Source of the DNA: Pseudomaricurvus alcaniphilus
GTDB lineage: Bacteria; Pseudomonadota; Gammaproteobacteria; Pseudomonadales; Cellvibrionaceae
Direction of reading: 5' to 3'
Assembly (NCBI RefSeq): GCF_011440395.1
Contig: NZ_JAAOIX010000001.1
Location: forward strand, 310,001 to 374,000
Length of the DNA stretch: 64,000 nt
Positions 40,175 through 49,967 of this stretch are shown one piece after another. The translations under genes were made by a program, and so were the position numbers. Below the pieces are notes generated by a model that was not told the DNA's origin, searched no databases, and worked only from the letters and a program-made list of their open reading frames with translations. How positions within the stretch are numbered: the stretch's first letter is position 1; every line of letters begins with the position of its first letter.

Positions 40175-42847
40175 CTATTTACTGCCCACCTTTTTCTTGG
40201 CCTTCGGTTTGGCTTTTTCCGACTTGCCAGCAGCCACCCAGGCGCCACCCTGGTAAAACGCCTTCCAGCCGGTCGCCTTGCCATCGATTTCCGACTGCAC
40301 GTACTGCTCCTTGGTCTTGCGGCTAAAGCGTATCACTGTGGGAATGCCATCGTCGTCTTCGGTTGGGGCCGAAAACAGGAACTTGTACTTCGGGTCGATC
40401 TCTTTTTTGTGCGGCAGCAATTCGGCCACCAGCGGCGCCCGGGTTTCCCGGTTTTTCGGAAACTGGCTGGCGGCAAGAAACAACCCGGAGGCGCCATCGC
40501 GCAAAATGTAGTGATCCTCGACTTTCTCACACTGCAGCTCTGGCATAGGCACCGGATCCATTTTCGGGGGAGCCGCTTCACCGCTCTTCAACAACTTGCG
40601 CGTATTCTTGCAGCCCTCGCCGGTGCAGCCAAAATACTTGCCAAAACGGCCGGTTTTTAGCTGCATTTCATGGCCACATTTGTCGCACTCAATCACCGGG
40701 CCCTCGTAGCCCTTGAGCTTATAACTGCCTTTTTCCACCTCAAAACCCGGGCAGTCGGGGTTATTACCGCAGATATGCAGCTTGCGGCTTTCATCCAGTA
40801 AATAACTGTCCATCGCGGTGTTACACAGCTTGCAGCGATGCCGTGTCCGCAACTGCCTGGACTCCGCCTCATCATCCTCATCGGCATTGACCGCCTCATC
40901 CCCCGACACCAGGTTCATGGTGGTTTTGCAGCGCTCCTTGGGTGGCAGGGAATACCCGGAGCACCCCAGGAAGACCCCGGTAGTACCGGTGCGAATCTGC
41001 ATCAAGCGACCACAGGAAGGACAGGCGATATCGGTTTCAGTGGGCTGGTTGGGGCGCATTCCGCCGTCATCGTTTTGAGCGACTAACAGCGAATCGGTAA
41101 AATCCTTGTAAAAGCGATCGAGCAAATCGTGCCATTCCACCTCGCCGAGCGCCACTTCGTCCAGCGCCTCTTCCATATTGGCGGTAAAGCCGTAGTCGAG
41201 CAGATCCTTGAAGCTCTCCACCAGTCGGTCGGTCACGATATCGCCCATTTTATCGGCGTAAAACCGGCGCTTGTCGATATGGGCATAACCGCGATCCTGG
41301 ATGGTAGAAATAATCGAGGCATAGGTAGAGGGCCGGCCGATACCGCGTTTTTCCAGCTCTTTCACCAGGCTGGCTTCCGAAAAGCGCGCTGGCGGCTTGG
41401 TAAAATGTTGATTGGGCTCCAGCTCTTTCAAGGTCAGCACTTCCCCTATCGCCAGTTCTGGCAGCACCACATCGTCATCTTTTTTACCTGCACCGGGCTG
41501 AACCTTCAGGTAGCCGTCGAAGCGTATGACCCGCCCGCGAGCTTTTAATTCGTAGTCGCCGGCGGTGACCGTCAGTGATGTACTGGTGAATTCGGCGGGC
41601 GTCATCTGGCAAGCGACAAATTGCTGCCAAATCAAAGCGTAGAGACGCTCCGCGTCACGCTCCATGCCGCTGAGCTGGGTCGGCCGGGTAGTTACACTGG
41701 ACGGGCGAATGGCCTCGTGAGCCTCCTGCGCACCCTCTTTGCTGCTGTACGAGTTGGGGCTTTCGGGCAGATAGGGCTTGCCATAGGCCTCCAGGATATA
41801 GTCGCGACAATTTTCGACAGCATCCTTGCTGAGGTTGGTGGAGTCAGTCCGCATGTAGGTGATATAGCCGGCCTCGTACAGCCTCTGTGCCAGCATCATG
41901 GTCTTTTTCACACCAAATCCCAGCCGGGTGCTGGCCGCCTGCTGCAAGGTCGAGGTGATAAACGGCGCGCCGGGTTTGGAACGGGTGGGCTTGTCTTCCC
42001 GCTGGCTGATAGTGAAACTGGCATTGCGCAAGGCCTCGACGGCCTGCATGGCCTGTGCCTGGTTTAGCGGCTTGAAGGTCTCGCCGGAGCATTTTTTGAC
42101 CTCAAAGCGTACGCCGTCGCCTTTTTGCGAGAGCAAGTCAGCAAACACATCCCAGTATTCTTCCGGGATAAACGCCCGGATTTCCCGCTCCCGCTCTACC
42201 ACCAGGCGCACCGCTACGGACTGCACTCGCCCGGCTGACAAGCCGCGGGCGACCTTCTCCCACAGGAGCGGCGACACCATATAACCAACTACACGATCGA
42301 GGAAACGCCGTGCCTGCTGGGCATTCACCCGGTTTACATCCACCGGCCCGGGCTGCTTGAAAGCTTCCTGAATGGCGCTCTTGGTAATTTCGTTAAAAAC
42401 GACTCTGCGATAGCGGCTCTCATCGCCGCCGATGGCTTGCTGCAAGTGCCAGGCGATGGCTTCCCCCTCCCTGTCCAAGTCAGTCGCGAGGTAGATAACA
42501 TCGGCCTTTTCCGCCAGCTTGCGCAGCTCTTCAACCACCTTTTCCTTGCCGGGCAGAATTTCGTAATGCGCCTCCCAGCCGTTTTCCGGGTCGATCCCCA
42601 TGCGGTTGATCATCTGCTCTTTCGACTTCTTGAGCTTGTGCCTGGCCTTCTCTTCGGCCGACATCTTGCGAGTAAGCGCCGCCTGGCGGGCCCGAGCCTT
42701 GGCGTCGACCGGCTTTTTCGGGCCGCCACTGACGGGCAAATCGCGAATATGGCCGACACTGGACTTAACAACGTAATCGTTACCGAGGTATTTGTTGATT
42801 GTTTTCGCTTTCGCTGGTGACTCAACGATGACCAGAGATTTACCCAT
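40175..42847 (-). CDS. topA: DNA topoisomerase I (type IA)
   Basis: The 890-residue enzyme has an N-terminal Toprim domain ([31 protein letters not shown]), the active-site tyrosine in [13 protein letters not shown] (Tyr331), and a C-terminal region with three zinc-finger-like units ([27 protein letters not shown]) followed by a basic tail ([13 protein letters not shown]). It relaxes negative supercoils. A lysine-rich insert after the Toprim start ([13 protein letters not shown]) is typical of Pseudomonas-type TopA. Confidence 0.97.
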   Translation of the reverse strand: MGKSLVIVESPAKAKTINKYLGNDYVVKSSVGHIRDLPVSGGPKKPVDAKARARQAALTRKMSAEEKARHKLKKSKEQMINRMGIDPENGWEAHYEILPGKEKVVEELRKLAEKADVIYLATDLDREGEAIAWHLQQAIGGDESRYRRVVFNEITKSAIQEAFKQPGPVDVNRVNAQQARRFLDRVVGYMVSPLLWEKVARGLSAGRVQSVAVRLVVEREREIRAFIPEEYWDVFADLLSQKGDGVRFEVKKCSGETFKPLNQAQAMQAVEALRNASFTISQREDKPTRSKPGAPFITSTLQQAASTRLGFGVKKTMMLAQRLYEAGYITYMRTDSTNLSKDAVENCRDYILEAYGKPYLPESPNSYSSKEGAQEAHEAIRPSSVTTRPTQLSGMERDAERLYALIWQQFVACQMTPAEFTSTSLTVTAGDYELKARGRVIRFDGYLKVQPGAGKKDDDVVLPELAIGEVLTLKELEPNQHFTKPPARFSEASLVKELEKRGIGRPSTYASIISTIQDRGYAHIDKRRFYADKMGDIVTDRLVESFKDLLDYGFTANMEEALDEVALGEVEWHDLLDRFYKDFTDSLLVAQNDDGGMRPNQPTETDIACPSCGRLMQIRTGTTGVFLGCSGYSLPPKERCKTTMNLVSGDEAVNADEDDEAESRQLRTRHRCKLCNTAMDSYLLDESRKLHICGNNPDCPGFEVEKGSYKLKGYEGPVIECDKCGHEMQLKTGRFGKYFGCTGEGCKNTRKLLKSGEAAPPKMDPVPMPELQCEKVEDHYILRDGASGLFLAASQFPKNRETRAPLVAELLPHKKEIDPKYKFLFSAPTEDDDGIPTVIRFSRKTKEQYVQSEIDGKATGWKAFYQGGAWVAAGKSEKAKPKAKKKVGSK

Positions 42848-43152
42848 ATTATTTCACTATTTCCAGTTTACCGAGACAACATGCCAACCCATTCGCGCGC
42901 CCTCAAGGCTGTTCGCGGACCCGGGGGCTGCCTGTGGGAAGCGCATGTATAAAGCCTCGCCAGCCGAGGGTCAAGCAATCCCGGGCTTTTAATTTCAATT
43001 TCGCGCCATATTCCTGAATTCATCAAATCCGGCTTCCTTTTTAGAGATAGCATACAAATAGCCCCGCTGGGAACCCTCGAGCGCAGTTACAGCAACCATG
43101 TCGGGCCCAAAACCGTGCACTTGAAAGCCTGAGTACTAAAGTTGTCGAAGCA

Positions 43153-43208
43153 AATGCCGTTAGCCAGTGCAGTACATTAGAATGCCGCTAGCCGCTGCAA
43201 CACTTTAA
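43153..43208. repeat. Tandem duplication, 28 bp x 2
   Basis: Units starting AATGCCGTTAGCCAGTGCAG (43153-43180) and AATGCCGCTAGCCGCTGCAA (43181-43208) lie next to each other in the 400-base divergent gap upstream of topA. They match in about 20 of 28 positions. The rest of the gap shows nothing I can name. Confidence 0.7.
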
Positions 43209-43266
43209 AAATGATTGTCGTTGAGGTGGTAGCCAACGCTTTTTTTGCCATTACTTGAATTTAGCT

Positions 43267-43983
43267 ATGTCCACCCTGAACAGCCTGATCCTTCTCTGCC
43301 TGCTCGCCTGTGCCTCACTACTGGCAGTCAGCCTGGTGAACAAGCGGGAACGCAAGCGCCGCCAGCAGCAGACCGAAATCAGTTCCATGAAGCTGCGCGT
43401 CCAACGCCTGGAGGAACTGCTGAGCGAAATCGAGCCACTGCTGGAAAAGCGGGAGATTGCCCGCCTGTTGAACGATGAGATTCTGGATTTGGTGACCCAG
43501 ATGCGTGCAATGGCGCCAAACAATGCCTACATGGACGCCATCTTTCAGTCCGCCCTGGTGCGGGCTGATACCCTTGCGGATGAGACTGTACCCACCGGGC
43601 TGGACCGGCTGAAGGAGAGTGATGCGCAAATCGCTCGCGCCCATCGATCACTGGAAGAGACGGCGCTGGTTATCCGCCGCCTGCGCGCCAGCGATAAAAT
43701 AACCCCGGCGCAAATGAAAGATTTTCTCAGTCAGTTGAGTTGGGCTTACCTGATGGTGGACTCCATCTCCCAGGTGGGCCAGGGCCATAAGTCGGTCCGG
43801 CGCAATAATCTTTTTACCGCCAAAGCCTTTTATAAAAAAGCGCAAAGCTTACTGCTGCACTCGAACCACAGCGATACCCGCCGTCACCAGTTTATCCGGG
43901 AATTGTCCGATCTTATCGCCGGTAAACGGTCGTCAATCTCAACGCAGCTAATGCCGGAAAGCCATCTCAACCCGCCGGACTGA
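43267..43983 (+). CDS. Membrane-anchored coiled-coil protein of unknown function
   Basis: The protein has 238 residues from the ATG at 43267; a TTG at 43255 would add four. A single N-terminal membrane helix (SLILLCLLACASLLAVSLV) is followed by a basic stop (NKRERKRRQQQ) and a predicted coiled coil (SSMKLRVQRLEELLSEIEPLLEKREIA, about residues 40-75). The rest is helical with no catalytic motif. The topology would put the bulk in the cytoplasm. A similar gene occurs between topA and uup in Pseudomonas-like genomes. Confidence 0.72.
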   Translation: MSTLNSLILLCLLACASLLAVSLVNKRERKRRQQQTEISSMKLRVQRLEELLSEIEPLLEKREIARLLNDEILDLVTQMRAMAPNNAYMDAIFQSALVRADTLADETVPTGLDRLKESDAQIARAHRSLEETALVIRRLRASDKITPAQMKDFLSQLSWAYLMVDSISQVGQGHKSVRRNNLFTAKAFYKKAQSLLLHSNHSDTRRHQFIRELSDLIAGKRSSISTQLMPESHLNPPD

Positions 43984-44017
43984 CAACCCCACAACACCGC
44001 ACAGCCGCCCTGAACAC

Positions 44018-44536
44018 TCAGCTTTGGCTCACCTCCGGGCGGCGCTTGCCCGCACGGCGTAATACTTTGGCGCTGGCCTCCAGCCATGCGGCGATTAGCT
44101 GAACATCCTCTCTGTCACCCTGCTCGGTCCAATAGCAACACAGCCCCTGGGGACCACTGGCGATGGCAAACACCTTGGCTGGAACCTGCTCCAGACAGGG
44201 TCGAAAAGCGGACCAGTCAAACTGAGCTGGCGCCTCACTCCAATCCCACTCGGCGGCGGCATGCAACTCGTGCGCAAAACCCTTTTTAACCAGCTGCCAG
44301 ACACTTTTCGCCATTCCTGACTCCTTCCAGGGCAGGCAGTAGGCCGCAACCAGGGCGGCACCGGACGCTATTTTTGCCCCCGCCGGGGGTGCCTGCAGGT
44401 GCACCCGCAAACCGGCAGCCATGGCCGCCTCGCGCAACTGCGCCAGGCGCCGCTGCGACCGGGTCGGCTGCATCAGCATAATTGGGCCGACCAACAGGGC
44501 AATAGCCCCAAGGCAGATTAGCAGAGGTAACCACAC
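44018..44536 (-). CDS. Membrane-anchored protein of unknown function
   Basis: The 172-residue protein has one N-terminal helix (LPLLICLGAIALLVGPIML) followed by PTRSQRRLAQLREAAMAAGLRVHLQ and a compact soluble domain with several tryptophans (WDWSEAPAQFDWSAF, CCYWTEQG). It converges on the coiled-coil protein gene. No enzyme motif is visible. A similar protein occurs at this locus in Pseudomonas, so it is likely a real gene. Confidence 0.72.
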   Translation of the reverse strand: MWLPLLICLGAIALLVGPIMLMQPTRSQRRLAQLREAAMAAGLRVHLQAPPAGAKIASGAALVAAYCLPWKESGMAKSVWQLVKKGFAHELHAAAEWDWSEAPAQFDWSAFRPCLEQVPAKVFAIASGPQGLCCYWTEQGDREDVQLIAAWLEASAKVLRRAGKRRPEVSQS

Positions 44537-44642
44537 AGATAATACTCCATTAAAATATCAAACATTAGTTGATCTGGGTCTAGGCATTCAACAGGCAAGC
44601 GTCTAGTATTGACTGCATCCCCATAAGGATAAGGAAACAGCC

Positions 44643-45077
44643 ATGTCAAATTACACACACATTCTGGTTGGCGTCGATCTTTCCGATGAGGCCAATCACG
44701 TCATTCAAAGAGCCAACGCACTGGCCGCAGCCAGCAAGGCCAAACTGTCTATCGTACATGTGGTGGAACCACTCACCTTTGCCTACGGCGGCGACATCCC
44801 GGTCGATCTCACAGAAATCCAGGATCAACTGCAAACCAAGGCAGTGGAACAATTGCGGAGCATGGCCAAAGCCAACAATATCAGCAGCGAAAACCAGCAC
44901 GTGGTGACCGGCCAGCCAGTATCCGAAATTCACGCCCTGGCCGATGAACTGAATGTCGACCTGGTGATTGTTGGCAGTCATGGCCGCAAGGGGCTGGCGC
45001 TGCTGCTGGGCTCCACCGCTAATGGCGTCCTGCACGGTGCCAAGTGCGATGTCCTCGCCGTTCGCGTCAAGGACTAG
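44643..45077 (+). CDS. Universal stress protein, UspA family
   Basis: The 144-residue protein starts YTHILVGVDLSDEANHVIQRA and ends in the ATP-binding pattern IVGSHGRKGLALLLGSTANGVLHGAKCDVLAVRV (G-2x-G-9x-G-S/T). This places it with the nucleotide-binding Usp group. AAGGA precedes the ATG. It is monocistronic and followed by a stem-loop. Confidence 0.92.
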   Translation: MSNYTHILVGVDLSDEANHVIQRANALAAASKAKLSIVHVVEPLTFAYGGDIPVDLTEIQDQLQTKAVEQLRSMAKANNISSENQHVVTGQPVSEIHALADELNVDLVIVGSHGRKGLALLLGSTANGVLHGAKCDVLAVRVKD

Positions 45078-45125
45078 TGGCCAAGCTTAAAAAGCGCCAA
45101 ACCTGAAAGCCAGGCAGCTTCTGGA

Positions 45126-45148
45126 GCGAGGGCAGCATAAGCCCTCGC
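45126..45148 (+). terminator. Stem-loop after the universal stress gene
   Basis: GCGAGGGC (45126-45133) pairs perfectly with GCCCTCGC (45141-45148) around a 7-base loop, about 50 bases after the stop. There is no T-run, so it may stabilise the 3' end rather than terminate on its own. Confidence 0.45.
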
Positions 45149-45187
45149 GTCGCTCACGCCTGCTCACTTCCGCGCAATTCCTTTGAG

Positions 45188-45223
45188 CAGAGCACGTCGT
45201 TAGAACAGGGCACGTCGTTAAAT
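45188..45223. repeat. Tandem duplication, 18 bp x 2
   Basis: CAGAGCACGTCGTTAGAA (45188-45205) is followed by CAGGGCACGTCGTTAAAT (45206-45223), with three differences. Confidence 0.8.
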
Positions 45224-45259
45224 CAAAACCGGGCCAACTAATCCAGTTGGCACTTCAGC

Positions 45260-45280
45260 AAAAAACCCGTGCCAACCGGG
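45260..45280 (-). terminator. Intrinsic terminator after uup
   Basis: On the minus strand CCCG (45280-45277) pairs with CGGG (45269-45266) and is followed by six T. It begins immediately after the uup stop at 45282. Confidence 0.7.
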
Positions 45281-45281
45281 C

Positions 45282-47189
45282 CTACCCTTTCATCTCTTCC
45301 AGCTCATCCCAGCGCGCGTACTTTTGCTCGAGGGTCTGCTGCAGCGACTCAAGGCTTTGCAGGGCTTCCGCCACCACACTCTGCTCCTGCTGGTAAAAGC
45401 TGGTAGCGGCTATCTGCTGCTCCAACTGCTGCAGCTCCTTCTCCAGGTCTTCGATCTCAATAGGCAGGGTGTCCAGCTCGCGCTGCAACTTGTAACTGAG
45501 CTTTTTACCCGGCTGATCAGCTGCCGCAGCCGGCGCAGGGGCCGGCGCGACAGCGGCGGGTGCCACTGCCGACGCTGCGGGAGCAGAACTTTCCGCTTGC
45601 CAACTGCCACCCTGCCGCAGCCAGTCCTGGTAACCGCCTACATACTCCCGCACCTGGCCACCACCTTCGAAGGCGATAGTACTGGTGACCACATTATCGA
45701 GAAACGCCCGATCGTGGCTCACCAGCAGAATAGTGCCCTCGTAGCGACCAAGCAAGTCCTCCAACAATTCCAGGGTCTCGACATCCAGGTCGTTGGTCGG
45801 TTCATCCAGCACCAACAAATTGCTTGGTTTGCTGAACAAGCGAGCCAGTAACACACGGTTGCGCTCGCCACCGGACAAGAGCTTCAGCGCCGTGCGGGCG
45901 CGCTCGCCGGTAAACAAAAAATCACTGAGATAACTCATTATATGCCGGCTGCGACCGCCGACAGTGATGCTGTCGCGACCCTCGGAGACGTTATCGACGG
46001 CATTTTTCTCCAGCTCCAGCTGACCCCTGAGCTGATCAAAATAAGCCACTTCCAGGTTGGTGCCGCATTGCACCTGCCCTTCGGTGGGCTGTAACTGGCC
46101 GAGGATTATCTTTAACAGGGTACTCTTGCCGGCGCCGTTCGGGCCGATAAATCCAATGCGGTCGCCCCGCACCACAGTGCTGGAGAAATCCCGGATCACA
46201 CACTGGTCGCCAAAGTAATGACTGACATGATCCAGCTGTGCCACAAGTTTGCCCGACAGACCGCCACTGTTGATAGCAAACTTGGCGTTACCCTGCACCT
46301 CGCGGCGCTGGGAGCGCTCTTCTCGCATGGCTTTGAGCGCCCGCACCCGCCCCTCATTGCGGGTTCTGCGGGCCTTGATACCCTGCCGGATCCAGCTCTC
46401 CTCTTCCGCCAGGCGCTTGTCGAAGAGGCTGTTGTGGCGCTCCTCCTCCGCCAATTGCTGCTCCCTGAATTCGAGAAAACTGCGGTAATCACCGTTCCAG
46501 GTCCGCAGGTGACCGCGATCCAACTCCACAATGGCAGTGGCCAGGCTCTGTAACAGGGAGCGGTCGTGGGTGATAAATACCACCGCCCCGCGATAGTCCT
46601 GGATTTGCTTCTGCAGCCAGTCGATGGCGGTAATATCCAGGTGATTGGTGGGCTCGTCCAGCAACAGGATATCCGGCTCTACCACCAGGGCCTTGGCCAG
46701 CGCCACACGCCGGCGCCAACCACCGGACAATTCAGCCATGGTTTTGTCCGCCGGCAGATCCAGCCGGCTGATGACGGTTTCCACCCGCTGCTGCAATGCC
46801 CAGCCGTCGCGGCTGTCGATTTCGTGTTGCACTCGAGCCAGCTCATTGAGTGAGTGAGTGTCGGTGGCTTTCTCCAGCAGGTGATGGTACTCGGCAAGCA
46901 GTGCGCCCACCTGTTCCAGTCCGCTGGCCACCGCATCGTACACTGAGAGATCGTCCGCCTCGGGCAGGTCCTGCTCCAGTCGGGCGACTTTGACCGCCGA
47001 CTCGCGCCAGATCGATCCGTCATCCAACTGCACATCACCGGAAATGACTTTCAGCAAGGTAGACTTTCCCGCGCCATTACGGCCAATCAAACAGATCCGC
47101 TGGCCTTTACTGATACTCAGGTCAACGCCATCCAGCAATACCTGGTGGCCAAAGTGGAGACTGGCATTTTTTAATTCAAGAAGGGGCAT
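45282..47189 (-). CDS. uup: ABC-F family ATPase Uup
   Basis: The 635-residue protein has two ABC domains without membrane segments: Walker A GRNGAGKSTLLKV and LSGGWRRRVALAKALV in the first, GPNGAGKSTLLKI and LSGGERNRVLLARLF in the second. The charged interdomain linker is about residues 235-300. After an Ala/Pro-rich spacer, the C-terminus has the coiled-coil domain typical of Uup (IEIEDLEKELQQLEQQ). Uup affects ribosome function and the frequency of precise transposon excision. Confidence 0.93.
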   Translation of the reverse strand: MPLLELKNASLHFGHQVLLDGVDLSISKGQRICLIGRNGAGKSTLLKVISGDVQLDDGSIWRESAVKVARLEQDLPEADDLSVYDAVASGLEQVGALLAEYHHLLEKATDTHSLNELARVQHEIDSRDGWALQQRVETVISRLDLPADKTMAELSGGWRRRVALAKALVVEPDILLLDEPTNHLDITAIDWLQKQIQDYRGAVVFITHDRSLLQSLATAIVELDRGHLRTWNGDYRSFLEFREQQLAEEERHNSLFDKRLAEEESWIRQGIKARRTRNEGRVRALKAMREERSQRREVQGNAKFAINSGGLSGKLVAQLDHVSHYFGDQCVIRDFSSTVVRGDRIGFIGPNGAGKSTLLKIILGQLQPTEGQVQCGTNLEVAYFDQLRGQLELEKNAVDNVSEGRDSITVGGRSRHIMSYLSDFLFTGERARTALKLLSGGERNRVLLARLFSKPSNLLVLDEPTNDLDVETLELLEDLLGRYEGTILLVSHDRAFLDNVVTSTIAFEGGGQVREYVGGYQDWLRQGGSWQAESSAPAASAVAPAAVAPAPAPAAAADQPGKKLSYKLQRELDTLPIEIEDLEKELQQLEQQIAATSFYQQEQSVVAEALQSLESLQQTLEQKYARWDELEEMKG

Positions 47190-47218
47190 GGGGGTTACTT
47201 GCTCTGGTCAAAAGACAC

Positions 47219-47244
47219 ATTATTGTCAGCTAACTGTCAATAAT
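47219..47244. promoter_or_regulatory. Dyad-symmetric site between uup and slt
   Basis: ATTATTG (47219-47225) and CAATAAT (47238-47244) flank TCAGCTAACTGT, so that the inner TTGTCAG/CTGTCAA words also nearly mirror each other. It could be an operator for either divergent gene. No regulator can be assigned. Confidence 0.3.
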
Positions 47245-47378
47245 AACCGAAATTACACAGGTAATTTACCCCTGGCGAACGGCGCGCTAGTAAAGGACTT
47301 GCCGACACAAAAATCAAGGGGCTAAAGCCGAAAAATTGGCGTACAATAGATCTAAAATGACTCAAAACCTTTATCTGT

Positions 47379-49412
47379 ATGCACTTTGCTCCACGAGTAA
47401 CGGCTACCACTGTATCTTCTCCTGCACTGCGGGCGAGAGCCCTCGCCGCTGTCTGCCTTGCTTTTCTGACCTTTGCTGGCCTTGGCTTGCCGGGCGACAG
47501 AGCCCTGGCGGAAGGACTACCTTCATTAGGCAGCGCTAAAACATCCCAGCTGGAGCAGCAACGCCAGTTTTACCTGGCGGCACGCAATGCCTTGCAACTC
47601 AAGCAGTACACGGTTTATCAACAGTACCGCGATCGCCTGCACGGCTACCCGCTCTCCCCCTACCTCGACTACTACTATTTAAATCGCCGCCTGTCGCGCC
47701 TGCCATCGGAGCAGGTGAGCCAGTTCCTGGACAGTAACAGCGATTCCCATCTAGGTGACAAGCTGCGCCAGCGCTGGCTGCTCACCCTGGCGAAAAAGAA
47801 TCGCTGGCAGGAATACCTCAGTTTTTACTCGGCCGACCTGCGCAGCACCACGCTCTCCTGTTTCGCACTCCAGGCTCGTCACGCCAGTGGCGACGAACTG
47901 GCACTGCAGGAAGTTGAACCCTTGTGGAACGTGGAGCACTCGCAACCGAACGACTGCGATCCCCTGTTCGACACCTGGATCGCCGCCGGCGGTTTGACCC
48001 CGGACATTGCCTGGCAGCGATTTAATAAAGCGATGAGTGCCGGCAATCGCACCCTGGGCAATTATTTGCTGCGCTACCTGACTGGCGAAGAGTTGAAACT
48101 TGCCGAACTGCAGATCGAAATCGGCCGCTACCCGCACCGGATAGCCCGCAGCGAGCGCTTTCAGCAACAGTCGCCGGCAATACAGAACATTATTCTCTAC
48201 GGTATCAAACACTACGCCCGGCAGGATCCCCTCGCGGCCCTGCAGGCCTGGTATCGCTATGACGCCCAGCAACTGTTCAACAGTGAACAGCGCCACGAGA
48301 CCCAACAACAGCTGGCCCTGTACCTGTTGCGCAAGGGCCATCACGACGAAGTTACCCAGTTGATCGCGGATATTCCCGAAATCAGCAGCAAAACCCTGAC
48401 CGAAATCATCATCGTCGATGCCCTGAAACAGCAGGACTGGCCTAAAGTTCACCAGCACATCGTCAAGCTGGACCTGGACGCCCAGCGAGAGGAGCGCTGG
48501 CTGTACTGGCGAGCCCGGGCGCTGGAGCAGGCCGAACTCAGCGATCCGGTCTATAACTCAGCCGGCGAGATCTACACCCTGCTGGCCATCCGCCGGGATT
48601 ATTATTCTTTCCTGGCCGCCGATAAACTGGGGCGTGACTACCACCTCGGCGATACACCGGCCAATATCAACCCGGAAAAACTGCTCACCATTCAAACCAA
48701 CCCTGCCGCGCGCCGGGCCCGTGAACTGCTGGCCATCGGCGACACCACCAATGCCAGCCGGGAATGGTATTACATGAGCAGGCGCCTCAACTCAGAAGAC
48801 GAGCACATTGCCGCCGCCTCCCTGGCACACCAGTGGGGCTGGCACAACCAAACCATCATTTCCCTGGCCAGTGCGCGCTCCTGGGATGACCTGCAAATGC
48901 GGTTTCCCCTCGCTTACGACAAACAGGTCCTGGCCGCCGCGCAAAAACACAGCATTTCACCACTGCTGCTGTTTGCCATTGCCCGCCAGGAAAGTGCCTT
49001 TGCCGAGCAGGCCCGCTCTCCCGCCGGCGCCCTCGGCCTGATGCAGTTGATGCCCGGTACCGCCCGGCAAACGGCTAGCCGTGCCGGGGTTAAATACCAG
49101 CAACCGCACGAGCTATTACTGCCGGAAAAAAATATCACTTTGGGCAGCTACTACGTCAACGAACTGCTGGAGAAGTATGAGGGCAATCGCATTTTGGCGG
49201 CAGCCGCCTACAACGCCGGGCCACACCGGGTAGATCAGTGGCTACAGCGCTCGGCCAAACAGCTGCCCATCGATATATGGATTGAAAGCATTCCCTTCCG
49301 GGAAACTCGCAAGTACGTGCAAAACGTATTGGCCTACTCGGTTATATACGGTTATCGGACCGGCAGTATTCCCGACATGTTGACTCGCTCGGAAGCTGGA
49401 CAGCGGCTGTAA
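47379..49412 (+). CDS. slt: Soluble lytic murein transglycosylase Slt
   Basis: The 677-residue periplasmic enzyme has a signal peptide in the first 45 residues (LAAVCLAFLTFAGLGLPGDRALA). A long helical superhelix ring follows (residues about 60-480), then the linker and a lysozyme-like catalytic domain. The catalytic Glu538 is in ARQESAF, followed by ARSPAGALGLMQLMPGTA and AYNAGPHRVDQWL. It cleaves peptidoglycan with formation of 1,6-anhydromuramic acid, producing substrates that NagZ (34.6 kb) later processes. The ribosome site is weak. Confidence 0.93.
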   Translation: MHFAPRVTATTVSSPALRARALAAVCLAFLTFAGLGLPGDRALAEGLPSLGSAKTSQLEQQRQFYLAARNALQLKQYTVYQQYRDRLHGYPLSPYLDYYYLNRRLSRLPSEQVSQFLDSNSDSHLGDKLRQRWLLTLAKKNRWQEYLSFYSADLRSTTLSCFALQARHASGDELALQEVEPLWNVEHSQPNDCDPLFDTWIAAGGLTPDIAWQRFNKAMSAGNRTLGNYLLRYLTGEELKLAELQIEIGRYPHRIARSERFQQQSPAIQNIILYGIKHYARQDPLAALQAWYRYDAQQLFNSEQRHETQQQLALYLLRKGHHDEVTQLIADIPEISSKTLTEIIIVDALKQQDWPKVHQHIVKLDLDAQREERWLYWRARALEQAELSDPVYNSAGEIYTLLAIRRDYYSFLAADKLGRDYHLGDTPANINPEKLLTIQTNPAARRARELLAIGDTTNASREWYYMSRRLNSEDEHIAAASLAHQWGWHNQTIISLASARSWDDLQMRFPLAYDKQVLAAAQKHSISPLLLFAIARQESAFAEQARSPAGALGLMQLMPGTARQTASRAGVKYQQPHELLLPEKNITLGSYYVNELLEKYEGNRILAAAAYNAGPHRVDQWLQRSAKQLPIDIWIESIPFRETRKYVQNVLAYSVIYGYRTGSIPDMLTRSEAGQRL

Positions 49413-49500
49413 ATCGGCCTGCCCTGTGCAGGCCCCCAGCAAACTAATAGCCCAGCCCCACTCGCACAGTCTCTAGGACAGCCATCCAGTTAATGACAGC

Positions 49501-49520
49501 CGATCCGCCGGAGCGGATCG
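49501..49520. terminator. Stem-loop downstream of slt
   Basis: CGATCCGC pairs perfectly with GCGGATCG around CGGA. There is no T-run on either side, but it lies between the ends of two convergent genes, so it may protect or end both transcripts. Confidence 0.4.
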
Positions 49521-49545
49521 CACAACAACGCCCCCAGGCAATCAG

Positions 49546-49794
49546 TCAGGACTTGTCAGCGGCCAGGTAAGCCGCCAGTTGCTCGGCGGAAAACGGCCAG
49601 CCGAGATCCCTTTCGCAGTCGTCCCGCCGCACCACCGGAATGCGGATACCGTAGCGCTCCACCATCTCGTCGTCGTTGGCAATCTCGATTTCCTGCAAGC
49701 GATAACCGTAGTGCTCAAGCACCGGCCACATAACGGTCTTGGCCTGCTCGCACAGATGGCAGCCCAGCGTGGTATAGAGGTAAAGGGTTTGCAT
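49546..49794 (-). CDS. Glutaredoxin-like thioredoxin-fold protein
   Basis: This 82-residue thioredoxin-fold protein begins LYLYTTLGCHLCEQAK, giving the redox motif CHLC, and has the cis-proline in RIPVV. It resembles the small glutaredoxin family often next to slt in Pseudomonas. It may reduce protein disulfides; the natural partner is unknown. Confidence 0.87.
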   Translation of the reverse strand: MQTLYLYTTLGCHLCEQAKTVMWPVLEHYGYRLQEIEIANDDEMVERYGIRIPVVRRDDCERDLGWPFSAEQLAAYLAADKS

Positions 49795-49967
49795 ATATTT
49801 TGGACCAGGTTGGCGCGGGGGCTTATATTAACCTGCGCACGCTTACCCTGACAGTGCCCAGTTGCCCAGCGCGGCTCATTGCCCCAATCGCTGACGCGCC
49901 AACCGCTAATGCCCCAATCAATTCAGATATGAGCCGGCATTGTGCTGAACCCTACTCGTGCGGAGCC

